From the NCBI GenBank assembly GCA_015698045.1, contig BLAL01000156.1, positions 744,001 through 808,000 of the forward strand: a DNA stretch of 64,000 nt, written 5' to 3'. The notes beneath the pieces were generated by a model that searched no databases, was not told where the DNA came from, and worked only from the letters and a program-made list of their open reading frames with translations. Positions 34,975-46,560 of this stretch are shown here, in pieces; within the stretch, counting starts at the first letter, position 1; every line of letters starts with the position of its first letter. The translations under genes and the position numbers were made by a program. This DNA is from Rhizophagus clarus. Taxonomy: Eukaryota; Glomeromycota; Glomeromycetes; Glomerales; Glomeraceae.

Positions 34975-37140
34975 TGGATGCTGAAGAACAGCCCTGGACT
35001 CTCCACTTCGAAGGGTAGAGGTCCTTGATGCTGAAGAACAGTTCTGGACTTTCCATTTTGAAGGTTAGAGGTCCTTGACACTGAAGAACAGCTCTGGACT
35101 CTCCATTTCAAAGGTTAAAGCCTTCAAGTATATTAATTTATTTAACAAACGTTATAAATGTTCAATTTTTATATTTTTTTTAGATCCAGAAGCCAAAGTA
35201 TAGCTCCAGAACTTTTTTTTTGTTATTTTTAATTTTTTTTTGAGAGTCTGAAAGCCAAAGTACAACTCCGGACTTTTTTATTGATTTAATTTAATGAATG
35301 TTAACTAACATTCGATTTCTTTTTCTTTTTTTTAGATCCAGAACTCCATTTTGAGGCAGACCACTTTAAGAGTAAAAAAAAACATTTTTTTTTGTATTTT
35401 AGCAAAATGTTAGTAACATTTCGCTTTTCTTTCTTTTTCTTTAGGTCAGAAATCCATTTTGAGGCAGATTACTAAGTAAAAAAAAATTCATTTTTTTTTT
35501 GTATTTTAGCGAAACATTAGTAATGTTTCGTTATTCTTCTTTTCTTTAGGTCTGGAACTCCATTTCGAGGTGGACCACTTCAAGTAAAAAAAAAAATTTT
35601 TTTGTATTTTAGCGAAACGTTAGTAATTTTTCACTTTTCTTCTTTTCTTTAGGTCTGGAACTCCATTTTGAGGCAGACCACTAAGTAAAAAAAAAATTCA
35701 TTTTTTTTTGTATTTTAGCGAAATATTAGTAACGTTTTGCTTTTCTTCTTTTCTTTGGGTTTGGAACTCCATTTCGAGACAAACCATTAAGTAAAAAAAA
35801 ACCATTTTTTTTACTTTAATTTCAACGAATATTAACTAAAGCTTTTTTCTTTTTTTTAGGTCTGGAAGAAACTAACCTTGGTATTTCAAAGGTAAAGAAA
35901 ACTTCGAAATAAATTTTTTTTTTATTTTTATCTTACGAAACGTTACTAATATTTCATTTTATTTTTTTTAGACCCAGAACTCTAATTCGAAGTGGACCGA
36001 GATATTTCGAAGGTAAAGAAACTTTGAAATGATTTTTTTTTATTTTGTTTTTGCTTCAATGAACATTAACTAACGTTCATTTTCAATTTTTTTTAGGTCC
36101 AGACAAAACCCAGACTTTATTTAAAGGTAAAACCTTCAATTTTTTTTATTTTTATTTAATGAATGTTTACTAACGTTCTTTATTTTTTTTTTAGACTAGG
36201 AAACTGGGAGTATTATTAATACTAATTTCGAAGGTAAAACTTTGAATTTTTAATTTTTTTTTACTTTTTTTTATTCAATGAACGTTTACTAACATTCTTT
36301 ATTTTTCTTATTCTTTCTTTTTGTAGGTCCGCGGTTGGATTCCTAAAAGAAATTTCGAAGGTAAATAATAATTTTTTTTTTATTTTTATTTCCTATGAAA
36401 AAAACTTTCTCTAAAATATACTAAAAATATACTTAAATCTTAAAATACGCTTAAAATGTACTTAAAATACACTTGAAATTTTTAAAATATACTTAAATTA
36501 TTCCTAAAATTGCAATTTTAAGTACAAAAAATTTACACTTAAAATATACTTAAAATTGCAATTTTAGGCATAATTTAAGTACATTTTAAAAATTTTAAGT
36601 ACATTTTAAGTACATTAAGTATATTTTAAGTACATTTTCAAAGTGCATAAATATGTTTTAAGTATATTTTTTTTTCATAGAGATTTCAACAAACATTAAT
36701 TCACATTCATTTTTATTTTTTTTAGATCCAGAACCTCATTTAAGACAGACTAGTTATTTAAAGGTGATAAAAAAAAATAAAATTTTTTTTTGTCTTATTT
36801 TAGCGAAATGTTTACTAACGTTTCAATTTTTTTATTTTATAGGCTCACGGCTTTCCAGATGCTAACAAAAGATGGGGAAGAATTAAAGTCAGAGGTAGTA
36901 AAAGGAAAGTGGAAAAATGACAAAGAGAAGAGCCTCCTAAACAAGATTTCGAAGGTACTTACTTTCGAAAATTAATTTTTTTTTGTTTTGTTAATGAAAC
37001 GTAAACTAACATTTCAGTTCCCTTTTTTTTGTAGGTTCACAACTTTTCAGATGCCTTCTGATGGAATTTCAAAGGTAAAACTTCAAAATTATTTCATTTT
37101 TTTTTTATTTAAATGATAATATTTCGCTTTTCTTTAGTTG
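34975..37140 (+). repeat. Plus-strand array of short exons and introns
   Basis: At least a dozen units. Each has an exon-like block of about 30-60 nt (for example GGTCTGGAACTCCATTTCGA, 35549 onward; CCATTTTGAGGCAGACCAC) and then a GTAAAAA donor. An intron of about 80-120 nt follows, with a palindromic AACGTTAGTAACGTT or TTTACTAACGTT box and a pyrimidine run ending TTTCTTTAG. A larger block at 36844-36954 encodes LTKDGEELKSEVVKGKWK in one frame. Early blocks (34980-35110) are repeats of CTGAAGAACAG-CTGGACT without introns. It could be a real gene with many microexons, or decayed duplicates. Confidence 0.65.
36395..36670. repeat. TTAAAATATACTTAAA inverted repeats
   Basis: The left half holds direct repeats of ACTTAAAATAYAC and the right half their complement (AAGTACATTTTAAG). 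The block could fold on itself. It sits inside one intron-like unit of the array. Confidence 0.8.
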
Positions 37141-37561
37141 GATCAAAGAAGTTAAAGTTGTTTGTTAGAATCGAACCAACTGGAACAATTTCCAAACCAT
37201 TAACAACATAATTTGAACATCTGTAAAGAAAAGAAAAGGAGACTTTCAATTAGTGTATTTAGTTAGCAAATAGAATAGTTTAGTATATGTACTGTACTTT
37301 TATATCTTTAATTAATAAATTGGTATTAGTTAATATTAAGTTAAAACACTGCCTAATTGTAAATTTGCATCAGTGTTTTTGAAAAATTTCACAGGTTTTA
37401 TTTGTAAAAATTTTCGCAGATTTTTTAGTATTTGCAAATTTGCGCAGAAATCCATGAAATTTTTCAGTGCTGTGCATTGGCATGTCCTCAGATTTGTGCA
37501 GAAATGGACTCCGCAGAACTGCGCAGATCTGCAAACTAAAATTTTTTCTGATGTAGAGTAA

Positions 37562-38734
37562 ATAATAGAAGAAAATCTTATTGAAAACATATTAACAGAG
37601 TTGAACGATAAAGATTTTACAGTTTCAGATGAAAAACAGGAAGAAATTTCTGAGATTTTCATGCTTGGATTAGTAGCTTTGAATGAAGTTTGTTATTTAG
37701 AACCTCGTATATATAATATTGCTAAATCTCAATATTGGTATCATAATATTTTACCTTCTTATGATGATATTAGATTTAAAAAAATTATGAGAATATTTTC
37801 AGAAAATTTTAAAAAATTGGTTAATTTACTTAGTTTTCATTCAATTTTCAAACAAATAATGTAAAAAAACAAGCACCTGTAGAGCTTCAATTAGTCATTT
37901 TTTTAAGAAGATTGGAATCAAAAGAAGATGTTTTTTTCTATATGTTCACGTTATGGAATAGCTAAGGGAACTATTTTATTATATTGCAAAAGAATAATGA
38001 AAGCTATTATTTCATATAAATCCAATTATATTAAATGGCCAACTAATGAACAAGATAGAGAATTTGTTCATGATGGATTTGAAAGTATAGGAGGTATTGA
38101 AAATATAATTGGAGCCATAGATGGAACGCATTTTATTTTACAAAATGCTCCAGAAAAAGAAAAATATCTTTATTTTACAAGAAAAAAAAGATATGCTCTA
38201 CATTGCTAAGGAATAATTGATCATCATGGTATTTTTATAAGTTATGATGTGGGATGGCTGGGTAGTGTTCATGATGCAAAAGTTTATCGCAATTTCCACT
38301 TTTATCTTAATAGAACATCGTTAATTAAAGGTAATGATTTCTTAATTGGAGATAGCGCTTATCCTTTATCACCATTTCTCATTAAACCTTTTAGTAAACC
38401 AAATGAAAATCAAACAGAATTTAATCATATTTTTTCATTATACAGAATAGTTGTTGAACATTTATTTGGTAGGATAAAAAATAGGTTTGGTGGAATTAAA
38501 AAAATATCTGTTAAAAAAATCTCAACTGCTGTAAATATAATAGATTGTTCTATTATTTTACATAATTTTTTAGAATTAAATAATGATATATGGGTGGATA
38601 ATGAAAACAATGATAATAGTGAAGAAGATAGTAATGAATCTGATAATTACTATAATAATAATGAAGAAAGTTTAAAAAGAGCAGGAGAAGCAAAAAGAAA
38701 TTGGATAATGAGCAAATTATTCACAACCTTGTAA
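37562..38734 (+). pseudogene. PIF/Harbinger transposase (DDE_Tnp_4 type)
   Basis: Nuclease motifs are clear: first Asp in GAIDGTHF (about 38120), GSVHDAKVY, second Asp in LIGDSAYPL (about 38351) and Glu in VVEHLFGRIKNRFGG (about 38456). The acidic tail NDNSEEDSNESDN precedes KRAGEAKRNW and TAA at 38734. Damage: two compensating frameshifts at an A7 run near 37865 and a T7 run near 37932, and TAA at 38207-38209. The start is missing, because the frame opens only at 37562, right after the possible TIR element's end. The SANT/Myb gene that normally accompanies this family lies downstream, tail to tail. It would cut at TWA sites; this copy is inactive. Confidence 0.9.
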
Positions 38735-38989
38735 TTACTATAGTTTATAGATGATAATAGTAAACAATAATTTGAAAATTTTATAAACTTCAATTTATGC
38801 TTTTATTACATGATTAAATGATTTGTTACAATACTAGTGTTTGCGCTGTGATAACTGTAATTCTATTTTTTTCATTGTTAATTCATGTAACATACGTGAC
38901 TGCTCTCTTTCAAACTCCCATTTTTTCTTTTCAATTTCAAATTTTTCTACTTGCAATTAAAATTCCATATTCATCTTTCACATTCCATT

Positions 38990-39905
38990 TCATTTTTTTT
39001 TGCGATCTAATTGAAGTTTTTGTTCAGATATTCTGAGTTTTGTTTGACTGATATTATTCATAACATCAATCAAAGACTCAATGGAATTTTTTTTCTTTTT
39101 TGTAAATCTTTCAACTTTACTAATTTCCTTTTCTAGTTCATCACCATCACTAATATATACTGTAGAATCATTTGAGATAAAAGAAGGATTAATGTTCTCA
39201 CGACACCCATAAATTCTATCCAGTTTTTCATACCACTTCCAATCAATTCTTTTAGAACCTGTCTTATCATTTTGTCTTTTCACCTTTTCATATGTCTCCA
39301 ATAAACGTTTAATTCTCCTTTTAATGCATTCACTTGATTTTGTTTTAATAACTTCAGTAGAAATCAAATTGTACATAGTTGCTTTTTTACCTTGCTGAAG
39401 TTTTTCATAATTATTATCTAAATATGACAGTAAAATATCAGTTTCTTCATCGCTCCATCTTTCTGCAACTTGGGATTCAACATTTTTTCTTTTTTTCCCA
39501 TCATGCATTTTATCATTTTCTTTAATATCCTAAAACAATTAATTAAGCATCACTAGTCTTATAAATGCTATAAATGACGTTAATAAAAGATTTTATACTA
39601 ACAGTTGAATCTTTTTCACTAAAACTTTGAGTATTCATGTTCAGAATATCAACAGGTATAGTTTTTTCACAAAACGAATTATCAGTTTCCCTACTTTCTC
39701 GTAAAGAATATCCAAGTTCTTTATTAATTTCATTACTTTCATTTTCTAGATATTGAAAGTTTGGTGTTAAAGTATCTGTTCTATAACCTATTTCAAAGCC
39801 TGAAGATATTTGGTTTTGTGAAAGAGTAGGTACAGGATTTGTAACTAAAGGTGCTAAAGGTTTTGGAGCTAAAAGTTTTGGTTTTAAAGTTCTTGGTTTT
39901 GTCAT
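38990..39905 (-). CDS. SANT/Myb-like DNA-binding protein, Harbinger partner
   Basis: Two exons, 39603-39905 and 38990-39529, join in frame over a 73-nt intron (GTTAGT...TTGTTTTAG). The ATG is at 39903-39905. The N-terminal part is Pro/Leu/Lys-rich (KPKLLAPKPLAP). The second exon has the tri-helix/SANT domain: RWSDEETDILLSYL, YNLISTEVIKTKSSECIKRR, then KRIDWKWYEKLDRIYG. A coiled C-terminus ends LDRKKK. Harbinger elements use such a protein to bring the transposase to the ends and into the nucleus. Product about 280 aa, without visible damage. Its 3' end faces the transposase. Confidence 0.82.
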
Positions 39906-40084
39906 TTTATTTGTTTTTGTATTTTGCTTAGTTATTTTAGAACTTTGAGCTTGTTAAGAAGACATGTTCAAAAAAAACACATAAAGAAAATACGCAAAAA
40001 AATGTTAAGCATATGTATCCTTAATTTTCTTTTTTTCTTTTATTCGTGTTCGACCTAACAACTAAAGATGGGTTCTCAATTGAT

Positions 40085-40375
40085 TTCCAAAATCCGCAAT
40101 ATTGCGGGTTTTGGAAATCAATTGCACTTAGTAATTCACAAACCCGCAAATAATTCGCAAACCCGCAAATAATCTGCAAATCCGCAAATAATCTGCAAAC
40201 CCACAAATAATTTATAGTACCGCAAATAACCCGCAAATAATCTGCAAACCCGCAAATAATTTATAGTACCGCAAATAACCCGCAAATCCGCAAACCCGCA
40301 AATAATCCACAAATCTGTATAGTATCGCAAATAATCTGCAAATCTGCAAATAATTTACATTATTGCAAATTTGTG
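40085..40375. repeat. Subterminal CCGCAAATAAT repeats of the hAT element
   Basis: About 20 copies of CCGCAAATAA / TGCAAATAAT with a 49-50-bp higher-order duplication. The counterpart at the other end is 52750-52890 (ATTTGCGGAT). Probable transposase-binding region. Confidence 0.8.
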
Positions 40376-40775
40376 AATAAGTGGACAAAATTGTCCACTT
40401 TTAGTATATAAATAAATTTGGTTATATTTAATTGCGAAGATTAAATTAACATGATTTATAAGTTTACAAAATGGATAAAATTGTCCACTTTTTAGTATAT
40501 AAATAAATTTGGTTATATTTAATTGCGAAGATTAAATTAACATGATTCATGAGTTTACAAAATAGACAAAATTGTTCACTTTTTAGTATATAAATAAATT
40601 TGGTTATATTTTATTGCAAAGATTAAATTAACATGATTCATGAGTTTACAAAATGGACAAAATTGTCCACTTTTTAGTATATAAATAAATTTGGTTATAT
40701 TTAATTGCGAAGATTAAATTAACATGATTCATGAGTTTACAAAATGGACAAAATTGTCCACTTTTTATTATTTAT
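40375..40775. repeat. About 98-bp minisatellite, four copies, with GGACAAAATTGTCC
   Basis: Each unit has GGACAAAATTGTCCACTTTT, then TTTGGTTATATTTAATTGCG and AACATGATTCATGAGTTTAC. The copies are more than 95% alike by eye. It lies just beyond the 3' end of the transposase gene. Confidence 0.93.
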
Positions 40776-40860
40776 CGAGTAGAGGATCATCATTATTTTT
40801 ATTGTTTATATTTTATTAGTAATTACAAAATAAAATTGTTTTTATTACAATTTATTATTA

Positions 40861-41435
40861 CTAAACAATCTCTTCTGGATTCCAGTCGTCGTCATTATCA
40901 CTATCATATTTATTATTAAACATGAATGGAATCTCGAAAGATTCAATATACACCCACGGTCCCAAATCTATCACTTGTTTGATATTTAACATCTCGTCAA
41001 CACTTTCTTTTTGTATATTGGGTGGCTCTTCATATTCCTCCTCTTCATCTTCATTCTCATTTAATATGTCTTCCTCTTCAAATAAATTATCTATCATTTT
41101 TTGAACATCGTCATTTGATATGCTATTTCCAATGTGATTCAAGGATCTTTTACTATTTGAAAGTAAATGAATATTATGAGTATAAATTTTGGACATACAT
41201 TCGATGGTTTGCACATTTAGATTTATTCTCCTTTTACCAAACATCCATCCAAGGGCTGAAAAAAGGCGTTCGCAGCTGGCTGAATGTGGCGTTATTGAAA
41301 AAACAATTTTTGCAAGATGAGATAATGAGCTGCGCCCATCAATTATTAAGTTCCACCACTGAAAAGGCCCATCATTATTTGAATATGATGCGCTATAAGG
41401 GTTATCTTGGTCCAAATACTTGCGAAGCTGTGCCT
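40861..41435 (-). pseudogene. hAT transposase, C-terminal piece (hATC dimerisation domain)
   Basis: Continues the transposase gene from beyond the 5.5-kb insertion. It reads KAQLRKYLDQDNPYSAS, then WWNLIIDGRSSLSHLAKIVF and the hAT C-terminal signature SASCERLFSALGWMFGKRR, then an acidic tail ending at TAG 40861-40863. If the insertion and one TAA copy are removed, the frame runs directly from LNIWKNLGHKKTSGLEL at 46.96-47.0 kb into KAQLRK. The insertion therefore split a continuous exon. Confidence 0.92.
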
Positions 41436-41984
41436 TAACACTAGTCAAAATCAATTCTATCAGGTACATATCGGGGACTTATATATCGGCGGCTAATCGG
41501 ATAAATATCGGGTATTTTTACATATCGGATACCCGATTTATTACACTTCAAAATATGCCTAATTACCAAGACCCCGATATCTAAACTATTGGTCACCGAT
41601 ATGTTATTTAATATATATCGGGCACAGTTCTATCTTACACATATCGGGTACCTGATATGTGATACAAATTTTAATACGTTAGATTTCATATTATATAACG
41701 TATTAAGAAATTTTTTAGAGTTTACTTTCTTTATAGATTTTTCTTTTTAGAAATTTTTAATTCATTTAATGTAGTTAAAAAATTTTTATTGTCTTATTTA
41801 TTGAATGCATGCTCAAGTTTATAAATTTTTTGTAAAGTGTTTAAAAGTATAATTATTATTGTTAATATTTTTATTTTATTACGTATTTTATTACAATAAA
41901 TTAATAAAAAAGTTACAGTCATTTATAATACAATTTTAAGAAAAGTTTGCTTAAACTTTTCTTAATCGTGATCATGTTAGGATC

Positions 41985-42560
41985 AAGAGGAACAAGGGAA
42001 ACTGCAACCTAAAATAAATAAAAGAAACGTTAAACTGTTTCTTTAATATTCAAAAAATATCCCTCCCTCTTTCCTTACATTTCAAGTCCGGAGTCCAGCA
42101 ATCTGAAAAAAATAAAGAAAGAAATGTTAGTAACGTTTCTTTAACATTAAAAAAAAATCACCACCTTTTCCAACTTACATTCTCAAGTCCGGTTCATCCA
42201 AGAAGGCCGGCAATCTAAAAAAAATAAAGAAAGAAACATTAGTAATATTTCTTTAATATTAAAAAAAAATCCCCCGCCCTTTCTAACTTACATTCCCAAG
42301 TCTGGTTCGTCCAAGAAGGCCGGCAACCTAAAAAAAATAAAGAAAGAAACGTTAGTAACGTTTCTTTAATATTAAAAAAAAATCACCACCCTTTCCAACT
42401 TACATTTCCCAAGTCCGGTTCGTCCAAGAAGGCTGGAAACCTAAAAAAAATAAAGAAAGAAACGTTAGTAACGTTTCTTTAATATTAAAAAAAAATTCCC
42501 CCCACCCCTTCCAACTTACATTCCAAGTCTGGGAGTCCAGCAACCTAAAAAAAAAATAAA
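41985..42560 (-). repeat. Minus-strand array of short exons and introns (about 120-bp unit)
   Basis: Five units. On the minus strand each reads: 36-nt exon-like block (GTTGCCGGCCTTCTTGGACG, then AACCGGACTTGG), donor GTAAGTTGGAAAGGG, AAACGTTACTAACGTTTC containing TACTAAC, and acceptor TTATTTTTTTTAG. Units are nearly identical and GC-richer in the exon block, so selection or recent spread is possible. Confidence 0.8.
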
Positions 42561-43085
42561 AAAAAAATTATGGTTTAGAAAACCGTAAAAATAGATTGAT
42601 CATGATAATCAATGATCGTCAAATTAAATTAAAATGCCGAAACTATTGCATGTAAACGCCAAAAGGTTTTGGCAGTTTAGCAAAAATGAGTTTGATCACG
42701 TATTTTGAAAATGTGAAAGATTATTTCAAGATTTTATATTGTAAATTGATAGATTAGTTCTCTCAATTTGATCTATGGAAAGATTTTAGTAACATTTAGG
42801 AAGAATCAGCAGTATTAGATCTGTCACGCCTAAATGTACTTTTTTTAAAAATTTATTGGGGACATTTTATCATTACAATATATTATATAATATATGACGA
42901 CAGATTGTTTATTTAATTAATACTTTAATAAAAAAAAAAATGAATGTTTATTGAATAAAAGCAATTTATTATAATAAGCTTTAATTACTTATAATTGAGG
43001 TCGAATTTTTTAATTTTAGTTGAATATAGGCCGATATTAAATCAAATTATAAAATAGTAAAAATATTAAAATAATAATTAGATGA

Positions 43086-43267
43086 CTATATAATATTATA
43101 TACTTATTGTATAGTATTTAGGCAATAACGTGCTGTTTTCAATTGAGGCCATTTGATAGGCTCAGATTGTGCCACGTAAGTGGCACAATCTGGCCATCAA
43201 ATTGCTGAAATCGAAAACAGCAGAGTATTGCTTAAAGACCTATACAATAAGTGTTTTATTATATAGA
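43086..43267. mobile_element. Palindromic MITE, about 180 bp
   Basis: A long hairpin centred at 43177. The inner arms AGATTGTGCCAC / GTGGCACAATCT are perfect around GTAA. The outer arms continue through GCTGTTTTC and CTTATTGTATAG to ATATAATA-type ends. No target duplication could be separated from the surrounding AT sequence. Confidence 0.72.
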
Positions 43268-43654
43268 CTCTCACGATCACACTATAAAGTCATTAAGTTT
43301 ATTTATAGTCTATTTGTCTATTTAATGATTTTACCTTTTTTTTTTTACTTTACAATACTCTTTTTCTTTTCAAACTTCGACATGAAAGTTCCGCGAAAAA
43401 ATAAGGTTATTATTGACATACTGTATTATTGTATGTTATTAATTATCATTAAATTTTATGATTTTGTATTTTATAAATTTAGATATCTTCTTCAGTTGTT
43501 TATACTAAACCTACGAAAGAGCAAAAAGAATATTATAAACAAAAGCCTGTTGTTGAAAATACCCATTTATGCAATGTTCATTTATTATATATATCTCTAA
43601 TAAAGCTATTCAATAAATGTAAAAAAATATATAGTGTGATCCTATAAGGATATA

Positions 43655-43820
43655 TAATAAATATATATATTTAATAAAAAATAATAATAATAAAAGATAA
43701 TAAAAAATAAAAAATAATAATAATAAAAATAATAAAAATATAAAAATATAAATAAAAAATAAAAATAAAAATAAAATATAAAAAATACAAAATAAAAAAA
43801 AAATAAAAATAAAAAAATAT
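43655..43820. repeat. AAT/AAAAT-rich simple repeat
   Basis: Runs of AATAATAATAAAA and ATAAAAATAAAA just past the 3' end of the trihelix-like gene. Confidence 0.9.
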
Positions 43821-43823
43821 AAT

Positions 43824-44275
43824 TTACGGATTCTGAGGCCGCCGATGCGCAGTGTTTCTACGCTGCCTACGACTGTGGTGGTTCCCTAAGAAATATATAT
43901 AAATTTAGAACTTAAATAACTTAAATATAAATTAAAAAAATTCTTAATAATTACCAGGTCTGTCCCAAAACCTTGTGCGGAACTGCCTATAATATCTTTT
44001 TCCTTCCCGGGACCACCTTCCATTTCGCGCACCATTCCTCCATTCACAGAAATTCTAAAAATGTTAATACTATTAATTTTTTATTTTTTTTTATTTTTTT
44101 TTTATAATTTATTATTATTTTACTAACATTAAAATTCCTGACCAAGTTTCTCCACTTTCTTTCTACCTGTTGGCCAGTGAACCTCACGTGGAACCGTCTC
44201 CGAATTCTTCGAGCTAGGCTCTCCCAGAATTCAGAGCGGTCTCTCCCGGGTATGTCATGGTAGTAGTTGTTTCTT
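43824..44275 (-). CDS. Trihelix/SANT-like DNA-binding protein (5' end unresolved)
   Basis: Three minus-strand exons join in frame: 44128 up to about 44275, 43955-44054 and 43824-43885, with introns GTTAGT...TTTTTAG (73 nt) and GTAATT...TTTAG (69 nt). Exon 1 gives SEFWESLARRIRRRF, then FTGQQVERKWRNLVRNFN, typical of a trihelix (W...KW..L). Exon 2 continues CEWRNGARNGRWSREGKRYY, and exon 3 gives an Arg-rich tail ending at TAA 43824-43826. The frame is open upstream to a TAA near 44276, so the start or an earlier exon was not found. GC content is clearly above that of its surroundings. It lies inside the CACTA-like element and may be its DNA-binding accessory protein. Confidence 0.62.
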
Positions 44276-44934
44276 CTTCTTTACATTATTTATTTAATTT
44301 TTAGATCAGGAAACGTAAGAGAAAAAAAACTAGAATATGATCAAAGTTATTTATTAGTTTTCATTTAATTTTTTACCTCCTATATCTTATTAAATATTCA
44401 GTTATTGCATCAGTCCAATTTGCGGGCATTTTAAGAAAAAGAATATATAATAATAAAAAATAACGGCAACAAATTTTAAGAAAAAGAATATATAATAGAA
44501 ATAACGACAACAAATTTATTGTAAGAAAAAAAAAAAGATGAAACCTCTTTTTAAAAACAATTTTTTATCACCTTGTATTATTATATTAATTACCCTTCAA
44601 GAACATTTACGTAAATTGTTCCAATTTCTCAAATATGTCATGATTGTTATGATCTGTCTTCTTTATATTAATTATAATACAGATACGGATCTACAATACA
44701 ATTAATCACAATGAACAAGTTAAACTCGACCTAAAGTCAATTGTTATGATCGTGATTCCAAAATATCAAGATAAAGGTCTTCTTTTTAATTATATATCAA
44801 ATCTAAAAAAGGTAAAATCTAATAATACAGATACGTAAATAAATAGTGTTTTTTATTTTGGTTTATAATAAGCTTTTGCCAATTATAGACTACAAATAAA
44901 ACAATTACGGATCTACAATACATTACACAAAGAT

Positions 44935-44985
44935 CTTGAGCGAACGAGTTAAACTCGAGTTGAACTCGAGTTCAACTCGAGTTCA
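44935..44985. repeat. AACTCGAGTT palindrome cluster
   Basis: Four overlapping AACTCGAGTT-type boxes in about 50 bp, bordered by GAGCGAACGA and AAAGCGAAC. Possible protein-binding cluster. Confidence 0.7.
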
Positions 44986-45244
44986 AAGCGAACAATTTAA
45001 ATTCAAAATAAAATATTCAAGATTAACAAAAAAGTTGGTAACGTTATAATGAAATCGGTAGTAAAACTTAATTTAATCATCTTTAATTAGGTATAAAAAT
45101 TCTGATAAATTTAATAAAATCAGTGATTTTTTAATAATTTTATCAACTCAAGTTGAGCACGAATAGTGAATAATCAAGTTTGTGCTTCTTCGCTAATATT
45201 GACTTGTGCATTCGATAGGTGACCGATTTTGTGGCTGATGTGGC

Positions 45245-45870
45245 TGAATATAATATTACCCAAATAAGCAATAAAAATTGATAATTTTGTTGATCATGTG
45301 ATTGCACGATCATGATTTAATTATTTATTTATCGTATTTTTTTTTTTTTTTTTCAAAAACTTTTTCTCTCTCTCTCAAATTTTTACTTTATTGTTTTGTC
45401 TAAAAAATAAAGATAAAGGTATATTTTTTGTTGAAATTTCTTTTCCCATTATTATGTTATTTATAATATTACCCAAATAACCAATAAAAATTGATAATTT
45501 TGTTGATCATGTGATTGCACGATCACGATTTAATTATTTATTTATCGTTTTTTTTTTTTTCAAAACTTTTTTCTCTCTCTCTCAAATTTTTACTTTATTG
45601 TTTTTGTCTAAAAATAAAGATAAAGGTATATTTTTTGTTGAAATTTCTTTTCCCATTATTATGTTATTTATAATATTACCCAAATAACCAATAAAAATTG
45701 ATAATTTTGTTGATCATGTGATTGCACGATCACGATTTAATTATTTATTTATCGTTTTTTTTTTCAAAACTTTTTTCTCTCTCTCTCAAATTTTTACTTT
45801 ATTGTTTTTGTCTAAAAATAAAGATAAAGGTATATTTTTTGTTGAAATTTCTTTTCCCATTATTATGTTA
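45245..45870. repeat. About 207-bp tandem repeat, three copies
   Basis: Units start TAATATTACCCAAATAA near 45251, 45467 and 45676. Each has GTTGATCATGTGATTGCACG, a T run, CTCTCTCTCTCAAA, and TATTTTTTGTTGAAATTTC. The copies differ mainly in T-run length. Confidence 0.93.
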
Positions 45871-46560
45871 TTCTTAACACTCTTATTAATATATTTTTCC
45901 AATATATTTCTTCTCACTAACGTCCTAAACAATGTTCTACTATCGAGTTTTTTACTTTATTGGTTTTTCTAAAAAATAAATACAAAGGTACATTTTTTGT
46001 TGAAATTTCTTTTTCCATCCTGTTAACACTCTTACTAATATTTTTTTCTAATGTGTTTCCTCCTACTAACGTTCCTACTAACAATGTTCTACTGTTAAAC
46101 ATTTTTTATTTCTTACTTTTACTAACACTTCTACTAATATTAACACTAATATTAATACTTATACTTTATATTTTTTTTTATTGACGTTCCTTTTCTACTT
46201 CTACTAACTTTCATACTAACATTAATACTAACACTTTCTAATGTAAAAATTTTTTTATTAACGTTCCTTTTCTTTTGCTAACACTTCTACTAATATTCAT
46301 ACTAACACTTTTATTACTAACATTTTACTTTCTTTCAAATTAAATAGATATAATGAAATGAAAACAAGCAAACAAGTGAACATTAATTGTAAATTTGTGT
46401 AAAGAGTAGTGAATTTTTTTTATAATATTTTTTGTATAATATTTTTTTTATTATCGATTGAAAATATAAATAAAACTTTCAGTAATTACAATTAAATGAA
46501 TTAAATTACTTTTAAATTACAATTGTATTTAAATTATAAATCTACTACTATTAATGCCCC
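45871..46560. other. No gene seen
   Basis: T-rich with repeated TACTAACATT / ACTAATATT phrases (45885-46330) resembling intron branch boxes. No exon-like blocks recognised. Confidence 0.45.

Larger units (their letters stand above)
34189..37553. mobile_element. Possible TIR element enclosing an exon-intron array
   Basis: The left end CATCGGGAAAG and the right end (complement CATCAGAAAAA) are weakly inverted. Both are next to TA, and both are followed inward by clusters of CTGCGCA / TGCAGATCTGC motifs (34220-34290 and 37400-37540). The array at 34.98-37.14 kb lies between. Boundaries rest on short, imperfect repeats. Confidence 0.35.

Noticed and set aside
43169..43600. 143-aa Lys/Tyr/Phe-rich ORF in the CACTA-like element
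   Set aside because: It begins inside a MITE palindrome and runs through T-rich DNA, with no recognisable domain.
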